Assembly: GCA_023663505.1 (NCBI GenBank)
Contig: JAMPHH010000004.1
Location: 1 to 64,000 of the forward strand
Direction: 5' to 3'
DNA from: Muribaculum sp.
Lineage (GTDB): Bacteria; Bacillota; Clostridia; Lachnospirales; Lachnospiraceae
DNA: 64,000 nt
How positions within the stretch are numbered: position 1 is the stretch's first letter; each line of letters opens with the position of its first letter. The notes under the pieces are model-generated. The model worked only from the letters and a program-made list of their open reading frames with translations, was not told the DNA's origin and made no database searches. The position numbers and the translations under genes are program-made. This document shows, piece by piece, positions 51,570-61,247 of this stretch.

Positions 51570-53614
51570 TATGCCGTCACCATCCCAACTGACTGTAATT
51601 CAACATTTGATTCCACTTCATTGTAGGACACGACCACCAAATCCCTGAAATACTCCTCCGTGAGCCGCTTGAAATAGATGCGCACGATCGGGGAAGTGAT
51701 GACGATCGGAACCTTTCCCATATTCTCCAGCTTCTTGGTCTCCTCGCCCACGGAATCGATGATCGCCCGTCCCTTGGCAGGATCCAGATTCAGGAAGGCG
51801 CCATTCTCCGTCTGCTTGACACTTCCCATAATCTCCTGCTCCACCTTGGGGTCGAGGGTGACAACGTTGGTTGCCTCGTTGGGGAGGAAAAATTTGGTGG
51901 AGATAGCGCGCTTTAGGCTCTGGCGCACATACTCCGTCAAAATATCCGTGTCTCTGGTAGTGGGGGCATAATCCGCCAGGGTCTCCATGATCGTGAGCAG
52001 ATCCCTGATAGAGATTCCCTCCTTCAGAAGATTCTGCAAGACCTTCTGCACCTCGCCAAGCCCCAAAAGCTTGGGCACCAGCTCCTCCACCAGCGAAGGA
52101 TTGGTCTCCTTGAGATTGTTGACCAGATTCTGCACATCCTGACGGGTCAGCAGCTCCGCGATATACTGGCGGATAATCTCCGTGAGGTGGGTCGCGATGA
52201 TGGAGGGCGGGTCTACCACCGTGTAACCCAGACTCTCCGCGCGCTCCCGCTGCCCCTCGGTGATCCATGTGGCGGGCAGATGGAAAGAAGGCTCGAAGGT
52301 GGGAATACCCGTGATCTCCTCCTCCACATAGCCCGGATTCATAGCCATGTAATGGTCAAAGAGGATCTCGCCCTCGCTGACCTGAATTCCCTTAATTTTG
52401 ATAATATATTGGTTCGGATTAAGCTGGATATTGTCGCGCAGACGGATAATGGGCACCACGGTACCAAGCTCCAACGCGATCTGCCTTCTGATCATGACCA
52501 CGCGGTCCAGAAGATCGCCGCCCTGATTGACATCAGCCAACGGGATAATACCGTAGCCGAATTCCAGCTCGATAGGATCCACCTGCAGGAGACTGTTCAC
52601 ATTCTCCGGCTGCCTGATCTCGTCCGCGGCAATCTCGTCCGTGTCAACCTCATGCTCGATCTTTGCCACCTCAAGGGAGCCTGCGATCATCCTTCCGCCC
52701 ACGATGAACAGCATACCCATTCCCACGAAAAGGATTGTGTTCAAATCGGTCGCCACGCCCAAAAACGCCAAAGTCGCGCCCACCAGATACATCACCTTAG
52801 GCACGCCAAAAAGCTGCTTCAATATCGCAATTCCAAACTCCGACTCCTTGCTTCCCTTTGTCACCAGGATACCTGTTGACAATGAGATCAGCAGGGAAGG
52901 TATCTGGCTCACCAGTCCGTCACCGATGGTCAGGATGCCGTAGGTGTCCAGCGCATCCCCGATGGTCATATTGTTTCGCAGCATTCCCATGGCGATGCCG
53001 CCCACCAGGTTGATCACAGTCAGCAAAAGTCCCGCGATGGCGTCTCCCTTTACATACTTCACGGCACCATCCATGGAACCGAAGAAGCTGGACTCCTGTT
53101 GAATCTTGTCACGCCGTATCTTCGCCTCCGCGTCGTCAATGGCGCCTGTATTCAAGTCCGCGTCAATCGCCATCTGCTTACCGGGCATGGCGTCCAAGGT
53201 GAATCTCGCCGTTACCTCAGCCACACGCTCGGAACCCTTGTTGATGACAAGGAACTGGATCAATATCAATATGATAAACACAATCGAGCCAACGATCAGG
53301 TCACCGCCACCCACGAACTCGCCGAAGGTTTTCACCACATTGCCGGAATCTCCGGTGGTGAGGATCAGTCTGGTGGACGAAACGTTCATGGCGATACGGA
53401 AAATTGTCGTAAAGAGCAGGATCGTCGGGAAAAAGGACATCTCCAGCACTTCCTTGGTAAACATGCATGCGAACAGTATCGTAAATCCCACGGCAATATT
53501 AAACGCCATAAATATATCCAGCACAGTTGCGGGAAGTGGCACGATAAACATGATGAAAGCAATCAAAATATAGATGGCGACAATGGCATCTGTCTTCTGT
53601 AATCTTGTGCTCAT
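51569..53614 (-). CDS. flhA: Flagellar export gate protein FlhA
   Basis: 681 aa. The N-terminal ~330 residues contain eight TM helices, and the FHIPEP family signature region (RVAEVTARFTLDAMPGKQMAIDAD landmark LDAMPGKQMAIDADL) is complete. The C-terminal cytoplasmic domain forms the nonameric ring that binds chaperone-substrate complexes. Proton-driven export gate component, located in the basal body membrane ring. It starts 21 bp after flhB. Confidence 0.97.
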   Translation of the reverse strand: MSTRLQKTDAIVAIYILIAFIMFIVPLPATVLDIFMAFNIAVGFTILFACMFTKEVLEMSFFPTILLFTTIFRIAMNVSSTRLILTTGDSGNVVKTFGEFVGGGDLIVGSIVFIILILIQFLVINKGSERVAEVTARFTLDAMPGKQMAIDADLNTGAIDDAEAKIRRDKIQQESSFFGSMDGAVKYVKGDAIAGLLLTVINLVGGIAMGMLRNNMTIGDALDTYGILTIGDGLVSQIPSLLISLSTGILVTKGSKESEFGIAILKQLFGVPKVMYLVGATLAFLGVATDLNTILFVGMGMLFIVGGRMIAGSLEVAKIEHEVDTDEIAADEIRQPENVNSLLQVDPIELEFGYGIIPLADVNQGGDLLDRVVMIRRQIALELGTVVPIIRLRDNIQLNPNQYIIKIKGIQVSEGEILFDHYMAMNPGYVEEEITGIPTFEPSFHLPATWITEGQRERAESLGYTVVDPPSIIATHLTEIIRQYIAELLTRQDVQNLVNNLKETNPSLVEELVPKLLGLGEVQKVLQNLLKEGISIRDLLTIMETLADYAPTTRDTDILTEYVRQSLKRAISTKFFLPNEATNVVTLDPKVEQEIMGSVKQTENGAFLNLDPAKGRAIIDSVGEETKKLENMGKVPIVITSPIVRIYFKRLTEEYFRDLVVVSYNEVESNVELQSVGMVTA

Positions 53615-53635
53615 CCTTTGCTTCCTCCTTCTTGG

Positions 53636-54748
53636 TTATACTTTTCCCTGTAAATGATATACAAACGCAAGCACCTCCGCCACCGCCTGATAGAGCTCCG
53701 GCGGCACAGCCTGTCCCACGTCAACATTGGCGTAAAGCATACGCGCCAATGGCTTATTTTCCACAATCTCTATATGATTCTCCTTGGCGATCTCCTTGAT
53801 CTTCGCCGCCAGGTAATCCTCACCCTTGGCAAGCACCAACGGTGCGTCCGCCACCTCCGGGTCGTATTTGATCGCCACGGCGTAATGCGTCGGGTTGGTG
53901 ATGACCACGTCAGCCCTTGGCAAATCCTGCATCATACGGCGCTGCGACGCCTCTCTCATACGCTGACGAATCTTTCCCTTGATCTGGGGATCACCCTCTG
54001 TCTGCTTGTACTCATCCTTGATCTCCTGCTTGGTCATGCGCATGTCTATGGCGAATTTGACCTTCTGATAAATGTAATCCGCCGCCGCGACGAGCATGTA
54101 AACCACCGCGATTCGGATACCTAAGTCCGTCACGGTCTGCCCAATCAACTGCAGCGCCTGCAAGAGCGGCATATCATAGAGCAAAAGCAGCCAAGGCCAT
54201 TTGTCCTTCAGATAATTATAACACACAAAAACAATTAAGCCAATCTTTGCAATAGATTTTACAAGTTCTACCAAAGAATTGACAGAAAAAATCTTCTTAA
54301 AGCCTGATAACGGGTTCAGCTTGCTAAGCTTCGGCTTCATGGGCTCCGCCGTAGGTCTCCACTTCACCTGAGCTACATCACTTACAAAGGCAACAAGAAA
54401 GCCGATGAGCAGGATAGGCACGATGATGGTCATCACCGTGAGCAACATCTCCCTGAAAAGAACAAACGCGTCATTCTCCGGCATATAGCCGCGCCAAAAC
54501 TCCGACATCTCGCCGATATGTCCATAGACATTGGCAAATAGCTCCAAAAACTGGGTGCCAATCACCCCCACCCATATACGCAATATCAAAAACAACGCCA
54601 AAATACCAAAACCGTTTGCAATCTCGCGGCTCTTTGCCACCTGCCCTCTCTTGCGGGCGTCATTTAATTTTTTATCAGTGGCGGGCTCAGTCCTCTCACC
54701 ACCCGGACCATCCTTTGCAAAAAATTGCAGATTATATTCCAACAACAT
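53636..54748 (-). CDS. flhB: Flagellar export specificity switch FlhB
   Basis: 370 aa. Four TM helices followed by the cytoplasmic domain with the autocleavage motif NPTH (Asn285 in this numbering). Cleavage switches export from rod/hook to filament type. Start ATG 54748 has AGGAG 6 nt upstream. An ATG two codons earlier is too close to that RBS. It follows fliR. Confidence 0.96.
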   Translation of the reverse strand: MLLEYNLQFFAKDGPGGERTEPATDKKLNDARKRGQVAKSREIANGFGILALFLILRIWVGVIGTQFLELFANVYGHIGEMSEFWRGYMPENDAFVLFREMLLTVMTIIVPILLIGFLVAFVSDVAQVKWRPTAEPMKPKLSKLNPLSGFKKIFSVNSLVELVKSIAKIGLIVFVCYNYLKDKWPWLLLLYDMPLLQALQLIGQTVTDLGIRIAVVYMLVAAADYIYQKVKFAIDMRMTKQEIKDEYKQTEGDPQIKGKIRQRMREASQRRMMQDLPRADVVITNPTHYAVAIKYDPEVADAPLVLAKGEDYLAAKIKEIAKENHIEIVENKPLARMLYANVDVGQAVPPELYQAVAEVLAFVYHLQGKV

Positions 54749-54757
54749 GACCATCTC

Positions 54758-55543
54758 CTACGGCTGTATCGCTCCCACAAAGGACTCAATCACCGTCTGC
54801 ATCTCCCGAAAGATAAAATCCGCGGCGGAGGGCATTAGCTGCACAGAGAAAAAGAGCACACTCAGCCCCGTCATGAGCTTTAGCTGCAGACCGACCGCAA
54901 ACATATTCATCTGCGGAGACACCTTCGCCAAGACGCCTAGAGTGACATTAAGCAACAATATCACACAAAAAATCGGAAGCACAATCCTAAATCCGATAAT
55001 GACGTAATCACTCAAAAACTGAATGAGCGCCTGCACCATGGCGTCTCCATGGAATACAATACCCCCTATGGGAATCAACACAAAGGTATCCGCCAGCGCC
55101 CCAAACAGATACCTATACATCCCCGTTGCAATGAGCATCAGCGTGAAGGCGTATTGGTACAGAATCCCCGTGATACTGGTCTGGTCCCTGCTGTTGGGGT
55201 CCATCAGAGTCACCATGGACAGTCCTGTCTCCATATCCGCGATAGCTCCTGCAAAATTCAGGATTGACATACATATATTGGCTCCAAAGCCGATCAAAAG
55301 ACCCGCTATGGCTTCCTTCATCACAATGATTGCGTAATCCATCACCGTCTCATAGACGATTGCCTCCGCAGGCGTTACCGCCTGATACAGCAAATACGAC
55401 GTGAAGATGCTCAAGGCAATCCTCACTCTTGCCGGAGTATTGTTCATGCTAAAAAAAGGAGCAATGAACACAAAACAGGATACCCGCACCAAAATCAACA
55501 GAAAATATTCTAAATCATATATGGAAAAGGAGACATTTACCAT
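54758..55543 (-). CDS. fliR: Flagellar export gate protein FliR
   Basis: 261 aa with about six TM helices. The N-terminal segment LEYFLLILVRVSCFVFIAPFF and the central FxGxxxxxxxF-type TM region are typical of the family. With FliP and FliQ it forms the helical export gate. It lies between fliQ and flhB, the common order. Confidence 0.95.
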   Translation of the reverse strand: MVNVSFSIYDLEYFLLILVRVSCFVFIAPFFSMNNTPARVRIALSIFTSYLLYQAVTPAEAIVYETVMDYAIIVMKEAIAGLLIGFGANICMSILNFAGAIADMETGLSMVTLMDPNSRDQTSITGILYQYAFTLMLIATGMYRYLFGALADTFVLIPIGGIVFHGDAMVQALIQFLSDYVIIGFRIVLPIFCVILLLNVTLGVLAKVSPQMNMFAVGLQLKLMTGLSVLFFSVQLMPSAADFIFREMQTVIESFVGAIQP

Positions 55544-55565
55544 AAAGCTGCTCCCTTCTCATTCG

Positions 55566-55838
55566 TCATCGATGTATATAGAGTGTGAAATCACCCCAAA
55601 GCTGCGTGGTAAAATCCACCATCTTGGTCATCATCCAGCCCCCGATCAGCGCAAGCGCTATAAATATGCTGATAATCTTGGGTACAAATGTCAATGTCTG
55701 CTCCTGTATGGACGTAACGGTCTGAAAAATGCTGACCAACAAGCCCACTATCAGAGACACCAACAATACCGGAAGCGACACCTGAAGAATCAAAAATAAA
55801 GCATTATTTGCCATTTCTGTCACTGCGTCAACTGTCAT
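55566..55838 (-). CDS. fliQ: Flagellar export gate protein FliQ
   Basis: 90 aa, the standard length, with two TM helices. ATG at 55838 has GGAGGTTCTT directly upstream. The longer frame to 55910 would overlap fliP and has no RBS. The sequence LFLILQVSLPVLLVSLIVGLLVSIFQ is typical (landmark SLIVGLLVSIFQ). Confidence 0.95.
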   Translation of the reverse strand: MTVDAVTEMANNALFLILQVSLPVLLVSLIVGLLVSIFQTVTSIQEQTLTFVPKIISIFIALALIGGWMMTKMVDFTTQLWGDFTLYIHR

Positions 55839-55867
55839 AAGAACCTCCATTCCTTTCAGCACAAACA

Positions 55868-56776
55868 CTAATAGAAAGTCATCACAAGCTGCCCGATGAT
55901 CAATGACCACCCATCCGCCAGCACAAAGAGCAAAATCTTAAACGGCATAGAGATCGTCGTCGGCGGCAGCATCATCATACCCATACTCATCAAGGTGGAC
56001 GCGACCACCATGTCGATCACGATAAACGGGATATAGATCATAAACCCTATCCAGAACGCCACGGTCAGCTCACTAACCATAAAACTGGGAATCAACACGG
56101 AATTAGGAATCGATTCCAGCTCCCCGTCCCACTCCTGACCTGCGATATCCATGAAAAGCTCCACATTTTTCAGCTGCGTCTGCGGGTACATGAACTCCCG
56201 CAATGGCTCCATCGCCAGCTTGATCGCCTCGTCCTGCTCTATCTCGCCCTCGTTAAAGGGCTTGATCGCCTGCTCATTGATCTGGGTAAAGGTAGGCTCC
56301 ATGATAAAAAACGTTAGTATCAAAGCCAGCCCGATCAAAATCTGGTTCGGCGGCGCCGTCTGTGTGTTTAACGCGGCTCTAGTAAAATGCAGGACTATGA
56401 TGATCCTCGTGAACGAGGTCATCATGATGATCAGGATCGGCGCGATGGATATCAGCGTCAGCGTAAGGAAGATACGCAGCGCCCCGTTCAACTGACCGTT
56501 CCCCTCGTTGAGCGTTAGCGTCACGGTATTCGCCGTGTTGAGCTCATTGAGCTCCTCAGGTGTCTCGGCGGTACCAGGTGGGTTAATGATCGTGGATATG
56601 GTCGAATCCCCCGTCTGTCTCGGAGTCTCCGCCGCATACACCACAAGCCCCGTCGGGACTTGTTTATGAATGCACAATATGCCCACCGTAATCAGCAGGC
56701 ATACCAAAAGCAGCGGCTGCCGGAGCAGTCTCTGCTTTGTCATTATTTGTTTTCCAGTTCGCTTAGATCTTTTCAT
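55868..56776 (-). CDS. fliP: Flagellar export gate protein FliP
   Basis: 302 aa. A cleavable N-terminal signal-like helix (about 13-35) is followed by a hydrophilic region and the membrane domain with LTLISIAPILIIMMTSFTRI and MGMMMLPP near the end, the FliP signatures. The start overlaps fliO by ATGA. With FliQ and FliR it forms the export gate. Confidence 0.95.
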   Translation of the reverse strand: MKRSKRTGKQIMTKQRLLRQPLLLVCLLITVGILCIHKQVPTGLVVYAAETPRQTGDSTISTIINPPGTAETPEELNELNTANTVTLTLNEGNGQLNGALRIFLTLTLISIAPILIIMMTSFTRIIIVLHFTRAALNTQTAPPNQILIGLALILTFFIMEPTFTQINEQAIKPFNEGEIEQDEAIKLAMEPLREFMYPQTQLKNVELFMDIAGQEWDGELESIPNSVLIPSFMVSELTVAFWIGFMIYIPFIVIDMVVASTLMSMGMMMLPPTTISMPFKILLFVLADGWSLIIGQLVMTFY

Positions 56777-57153
56777 TCGTCCCTGTCCTTTAATCCGCTT
56801 TCGTCACTGGAATCCATTTTTATGGTCTTCTCAAATAATTCCTTAAAGCTTATTTTGTTCCGGGTGTCACTCTGAAGCTTTATCTGCTCAGCCGACACCT
56901 CCCCCAGCATTGTCACTGTGTCTTTGCATACCGCGATCACCTTATAGCTCTCCCCCACCCGCACCAATTGTATATACTTATTATTGGCGATCCGGGTGGT
57001 TTCTATGACCTCGATATTGCTTCCGGCACCCATCTGCTTCTGGTAATCAGCCATCCATTTGGTGACCCACGCAGTAAGTCCGAGCACAAGGACAAAGATA
57101 ACCAGCACAGTGATAAACTGTGCATAGCTACCTGATGTCAGAAGAATGTTCAT
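56773..57153 (-). CDS. fliO: Flagellar biosynthesis protein FliO
   Basis: 126 aa. A single TM helix (about 12-33) is followed by a small beta domain with IEVIETTRIANNKYIQLVRVGESYKVIAV (landmark TTRIANNKYIQLVRVG). It assists the stability of FliP during gate assembly. It starts at the stop of cheY (TAATG, one-base overlap). Confidence 0.9.
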   Translation of the reverse strand: MNILLTSGSYAQFITVLVIFVLVLGLTAWVTKWMADYQKQMGAGSNIEVIETTRIANNKYIQLVRVGESYKVIAVCKDTVTMLGEVSAEQIKLQSDTRNKISFKELFEKTIKMDSSDESGLKDRDE

Positions 57154-57515
57154 TATCCCACAACCTTCTTTACCGCCTCGATAACACGGTCAGCCTGGAA
57201 GGGTTTAACGATGAAATCCTTAGCTCCTGCCTGAATAGACTCGATAACCATAGCCTGCTGTCCCATTGCGGAACACATGATAACCAATGCGCCGGCATCC
57301 AGCTTCTTGATCTCCTTCAATGCCTGAATACCATCCATCTCAGGCATCGTGATATCCATCAGCACCAAGTCAGGACTTACCTCCTTGTACTTCTCCACTG
57401 CCTTCAAGCCGTTCTCCGCTTCTCCAGCAACATTGTAACCATTCTTCGTAAGAATGTCCTTGATCATCATTCTCATGAATGCTGCATCGTCACAGATTAA
57501 AATATTCTTTGCCAT
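57153..57515 (-). CDS. cheY: Chemotaxis response regulator CheY
   Basis: 120 aa, single receiver domain. Acidic pair D9/D10, phospho-acceptor Asp54 (LVLMDITMPEMDG), Thr/Ser switch in IMCSAMGQ and Lys in FIVKPFQ. Phosphorylated by CheA, it acts on the FliM/FliY switch. It is placed between fliY and fliO. A candidate sigma-A promoter lies just upstream (57548-57577), so it may be expressed separately from the upstream part of the operon. Confidence 0.96.
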   Translation of the reverse strand: MAKNILICDDAAFMRMMIKDILTKNGYNVAGEAENGLKAVEKYKEVSPDLVLMDITMPEMDGIQALKEIKKLDAGALVIMCSAMGQQAMVIESIQAGAKDFIVKPFQADRVIEAVKKVVG

Positions 57516-57547
57516 GTTTCCTCCTCCATTGGTATGACGCTATAATC

Positions 57548-57577
57548 ATTATATCATGAACTACATAGTTTTGTCAG
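57548..57577 (-). promoter_or_regulatory. Candidate internal sigma-A promoter before cheY
   Basis: CTGACA (57572-57577), an 18-nt spacer and TATAAT (57548-57553) on the minus strand, in the 65-bp gap between fliY and cheY, the largest in this part of the operon. Confidence 0.5.
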
Positions 57578-57580
57578 CCA

Positions 57581-58837
57581 TTATTTTATAATTTCAGTGA
57601 CTCGGACGCCAAAACTTTCCTCAATTACGACAACCTCGCCCTTTGCCACGAATTTACCGTTTACAAGCACGTCGATCGGCTCACCTGCAATTCTATCCAG
57701 CTCAATAATGGTTCCCGGTGAGAAATCCAATATCTCCGAGATGGATTTGGAGGTTCTTCCCAGCTCCACAGTGACCTCCAAGGGCACATCCATGATCAGC
57801 CCGATATTCTCCTGTCCGGCAACGGCTGCCATATTGGGTGCAAAATTCTGGAATTGAGCCGGCTGCACATTCACATTCTGCTGCATGGGCATTCCCATCG
57901 GCATCATACCCTGCATGGGCATTCCCTGCATTGGCATCATATTCGGCATCATTTGCATTCCCTGCATTGGCATCATATTCGGCATCATGCCCTGCATAGC
58001 CATTCCCTGCTGTGCCATATCCATACCTCCCTGAGGCGCGGCACCCATATCCATTGTCGGTGCGGGTGCGGGAGCAGGTTCCGGCGCTGCCGGTTCCGGC
58101 TCGGCTCCTCCAGCCATCTGGTTATTCATAAAGGTATTCACTATATTCTTGGCAAAATCCACGGGATAGAGCTGCATGATCGTACTGTCCACCAAGGTGT
58201 CTATCTGCAATCGAAAGGCAACCTTTACGAACGTTCCCCCAAGGAAAGGGGAAATATCCGCCGCCGACTTCACCTTAGTCAGGTCGAGCAGCGATGACTC
58301 AGGCGGGCTGATATCGATCACCGTATTTAACATCGTTGAAAGAGAGGTTGCCGCAGCGCCCATCATCTGGTTCATAGCCTCGGAAATCGCGCTCAAATGA
58401 AGCTCCCCGAGCTCACCGTCCGTGTTGGTGCCGTCTCCGCCCATCATCAGATCTGTGATGATCTTGACGTCCCGCTCCTTCAATACCATGATGTTGCTTC
58501 CGTCAAGTCCCACCGTGTACTTGATCTGGACAAACACACAGGGCTTCTCATATTCATCCAAAAGGTTCTCCCACTTCGCCATGCTGACCTGTGGGGTGGT
58601 AATATTTACCTTGCGGTTGACCAATGAGAACAGTGTGGTAGCCGAAGACCCCATACTGATATTTGCCACCTCACCGATGGCGTCCTTCTCCACATCAGTC
58701 AGGATTGGCTCCCCGTCGGCGTTGACAGCCGGAGCAGCCTCCGCAGTCTCTCCGGCTTCATCCCCCAACACATCCTCGGAGATATCCATGCCGTTTAACA
58801 ATGCAGAAATTTCGTCCTGAGAAAGCATTCCGTCCAT
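57581..58837 (-). CDS. fliY: Flagellar switch protein FliY with Met-rich linker
   Basis: 418 aa. The start MLSQDEISALLNG is the CheY-P-binding peptide. The middle has two CheC-type phosphatase segments (EVANISMGSSATTLF, EAMNQMMGAAATSL), and the C-terminus is the SpoA/FliN domain (LEVTVELGRTSKSISEIL). Between them lies a Met/Gln/Pro-rich stretch with MMPNMMPMQGM-type repeats. FliY is both a switch ring component and a CheY-P phosphatase. Its RBS is in the end of fliM. Confidence 0.95.
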   Translation of the reverse strand: MDGMLSQDEISALLNGMDISEDVLGDEAGETAEAAPAVNADGEPILTDVEKDAIGEVANISMGSSATTLFSLVNRKVNITTPQVSMAKWENLLDEYEKPCVFVQIKYTVGLDGSNIMVLKERDVKIITDLMMGGDGTNTDGELGELHLSAISEAMNQMMGAAATSLSTMLNTVIDISPPESSLLDLTKVKSAADISPFLGGTFVKVAFRLQIDTLVDSTIMQLYPVDFAKNIVNTFMNNQMAGGAEPEPAAPEPAPAPAPTMDMGAAPQGGMDMAQQGMAMQGMMPNMMPMQGMQMMPNMMPMQGMPMQGMMPMGMPMQQNVNVQPAQFQNFAPNMAAVAGQENIGLIMDVPLEVTVELGRTSKSISEILDFSPGTIIELDRIAGEPIDVLVNGKFVAKGEVVVIEESFGVRVTEIIK

Positions 58838-58840
58838 CTC

Positions 58841-59821
58841 TTACTCCTCCTCTCTGATTACCGATGTAATCCGGACAGCGTAAGAATCTTTGTTTGCTCC
58901 GGGCAAAGCGGTAAATTTTCTGATGTTGCCTACATAAATATCCATGTCGTTTTCCACCTTTGAATCTAATCGTATGCAATCCCCCACCTGAAGGTTCATA
59001 AAATCAAGGACAGATATCTTGCTCTTACCGAGCACAGCCTTAATCGGTACATCTACCTTCCTGATCATTGCTTCAATATATTCCTCATAATCCACATCAT
59101 GATTCTCCTGCATGGACGCAAACCAATACTTGGTATTCAACCTGTCCATAACGTCCTCTAATGTGAAGAACGGCAGACAGAAGTTGATCATACCCTCCAC
59201 GTCCCCTACCTTCACATTCAACGTGACGATAGCTATCATATCATTCGGAGCAATCACCTGTGCAAACTGTGGGTTCGTTTCCACTCGGTTCAATACCGGC
59301 GAGATGTCCACAACATTCTTCCATGGTTCTCGCAATAGCTGTACTAAAGTGACCAAAACCCTCTGTATGATCGACATCTCAATCTCTGAGAACTCCCTGC
59401 TTTTCTCCAAGGGAATCCCCGTTCCGCCAAGCATCCTGTCCAACATGGCGTAAGCCAGATTGGTGGCTAGGTCTATGATAATCGTACCGTTTAGGGGGGC
59501 AAAATTAATAATGCCCAAAATAACGGGATTAGATAACGCATTTGTAAACTCGTTAAAGGTTACCGTCTCGGAGCTCGCAACCGACACCTGCACATTCTTG
59601 CGCAAATACACCGGAAGGTTCGTGGACACCAGACGTCCGTAGTGCTCAAAAATAATCTCCAGAGTTCTTAGATGTTCCTTCGAGAACTTAGTCGGGCGGC
59701 TAAAGTCGTAATTCTTAACCTGCTTCTCCTCGCCTCCCTGCATCTCCTCCGCATCCAGCTCTCCGCTTGAGAGCGCCGCGAGCAGATTGTCTATTTCACT
59801 CTGCGAAAGGACTTCGCCCAC
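58841..59821 (-). CDS. fliM: Flagellar switch protein FliM
   Basis: 326 aa. The N-terminal LSQSEIDNLLAAL motif binds CheY-P. The middle is the CheC-like domain (LEIIFEHYGRLVSTNLPVYLR), and the C-terminus is a SpoA domain (IKAVLGKSKISVLDFMNLQVGD, landmark LDFMNLQVGD). GTG start at 59819-59821 with AAAGGAGGTG upstream. It joins CheY signals to motor reversal. Confidence 0.96.
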   Translation of the reverse strand: MGEVLSQSEIDNLLAALSSGELDAEEMQGGEEKQVKNYDFSRPTKFSKEHLRTLEIIFEHYGRLVSTNLPVYLRKNVQVSVASSETVTFNEFTNALSNPVILGIINFAPLNGTIIIDLATNLAYAMLDRMLGGTGIPLEKSREFSEIEMSIIQRVLVTLVQLLREPWKNVVDISPVLNRVETNPQFAQVIAPNDMIAIVTLNVKVGDVEGMINFCLPFFTLEDVMDRLNTKYWFASMQENHDVDYEEYIEAMIRKVDVPIKAVLGKSKISVLDFMNLQVGDCIRLDSKVENDMDIYVGNIRKFTALPGANKDSYAVRITSVIREEE

Positions 59822-59860
59822 CAGTCCTCACCTCCTTTATCCTGCATCAGAATTTTATTA

Positions 59861-60400
59861 TCAGCCAAACTTCACTTCGCTGATTGAAACCTTATAGATA
59901 AAGTCGCTTTCAAATAAACCCTGCACGGCTGACAGAATCTCCGCCTTCAGCCCGTCGAGTCCGGCGTCCGCCTGAAGCTCTGAGATGGTGTGCTTGCTGA
60001 CAACCGAGTTGACAGCGTCCTTGATAAGCTCCTCCCTGCCTGCCATAGCCTCTGCAGAACCATTTTTCTTGTAGTCCTCATGCTTGGTGTTGATGGAGAA
60101 GGATATGTTGCACATAAAATATCCCTGCTTGCCCTTGCCCTCCGCGTCATATTCCATAGCGGTGGGAATAGTCATGGAGCCCGTGAGCGCGTATACCTCC
60201 GTGTCCGCCAGAGAGACAGCGTCCTCAGCCGACTGCTGACCGGGAGGCGTAAGCTCCAGACTCAAGGCTGAGCTGATATTAGTCACCAGATCCGCGACCT
60301 TTCTGTTGGTGCTGGTCGTGCTGAACATCATCACCGCGGTGAGAATGATATTGACTAACAGCAGCGCCAATGTGATAATGGATAACATGTTTTTCTTCAT
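59861..60400 (-). CDS. fliL: Flagellar basal body protein FliL
   Basis: 179 aa. One TM helix (about 4-26) is followed by an extracellular domain of the FliL/SPFH-like type with FMCNISFSINTKHEDYKK and KDAVNSVVSKHT. It supports stator function. ATG at 60400 has AGAGGT upstream. The longer frame to 60523 lies inside motB and is unlikely. Sequence is divergent but position between motB and fliM is the usual one. Confidence 0.88.
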   Translation of the reverse strand: MKKNMLSIITLALLLVNIILTAVMMFSTTSTNRKVADLVTNISSALSLELTPPGQQSAEDAVSLADTEVYALTGSMTIPTAMEYDAEGKGKQGYFMCNISFSINTKHEDYKKNGSAEAMAGREELIKDAVNSVVSKHTISELQADAGLDGLKAEILSAVQGLFESDFIYKVSISEVKFG

Positions 60401-60422
60401 AATGAACCTCTTTCTAGCCCTC

Positions 60423-61247
60423 TCAAGAAGGATTGTATATTCTGATCTCCACGCGACGGTTTCTGCTCCTGCCCTCCGCGGTGGAATTATCCGCAATCGG
60501 TATCCGCTCTCCCATACCCGCATGCTTGAGATTCCTCATATCAAGCAGGGTGTTGTCCGTCAGATAGTAGAACACTGACATCGCCCTCGCGCTGGAAAGC
60601 TCCTCATTGCTTGGGAATTGCTGGCTGCTGATCGGAACATTGTCCGTGTGTCCCTCGATCTCAATCGTCCCTTCCGCATAGCGTTCCAAGACCTCACCGA
60701 TCTTATCCAGCACATCATGGGATTCCTCCCGAAGCTGCGCGCTTCCCGAATCAAACAAAAGCGCCCCCTTCATCGTAAGCTGCACATACTGGGCAGTAAA
60801 GCTCACATCGATTTGGTCTGAAAGCTTTCCCTCACTGACCGCTTCCTCCACCAGCTCCGCCAGCTCCTCATTATTTTGAAGCTGCTCCTGCTCAATCGCC
60901 TCCACCAACCTCGTGATATCACCGGCATTCTGGTATTCCTCCAGCTTATCCTCCTCGGACTCCGAATCCGACAGCTTACCGGTGCTGTTGATGTACTGAT
61001 CCAGCTCGTTTAACTGACTCACACCGTTACTGATCAGTATACCGTCTCCGATCGCCGTGGAACCTTGGGTGAACACGCTGAACGTGTTGCTCATGGACGC
61101 CACCAGCTCCGCCCACTTTGACTCCTCAATCGTGGACATGGAAAACAGGAGCACGAAGAAACAAAGCAAAAGATTCATCAAATCACTGAAGGTAGCCATC
61201 CAAGCCGGCGACCCGGGGGGCGGCGTATCTTCCTTTCTCTTTGCCAC
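60423..61247 (-). CDS. motB: Flagellar stator protein MotB
   Basis: 274 aa. A short N-terminus, one TM helix with Asp22 as the proton-binding residue (TFSDLMNLLLCFFVLLFSM landmark FSDLMNLLLCFF), a plug/linker and a C-terminal OmpA-like peptidoglycan-binding domain (IEIEGHTDNVPISS). GTG start at 61245-61247 directly after the motA TAA. It anchors the stator to the wall. Confidence 0.96.
   Translation of the reverse strand: MAKRKEDTPPPGSPAWMATFSDLMNLLLCFFVLLFSMSTIEESKWAELVASMSNTFSVFTQGSTAIGDGILISNGVSQLNELDQYINSTGKLSDSESEEDKLEEYQNAGDITRLVEAIEQEQLQNNEELAELVEEAVSEGKLSDQIDVSFTAQYVQLTMKGALLFDSGSAQLREESHDVLDKIGEVLERYAEGTIEIEGHTDNVPISSQQFPSNEELSSARAMSVFYYLTDNTLLDMRNLKHAGMGERIPIADNSTAEGRSRNRRVEIRIYNPS

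Noticed and set aside
60401..60523. N-terminal extension of FliL
   Set aside because: It overlaps the end of motB and would place the TM helix internally. ATG 60400 has a better RBS.
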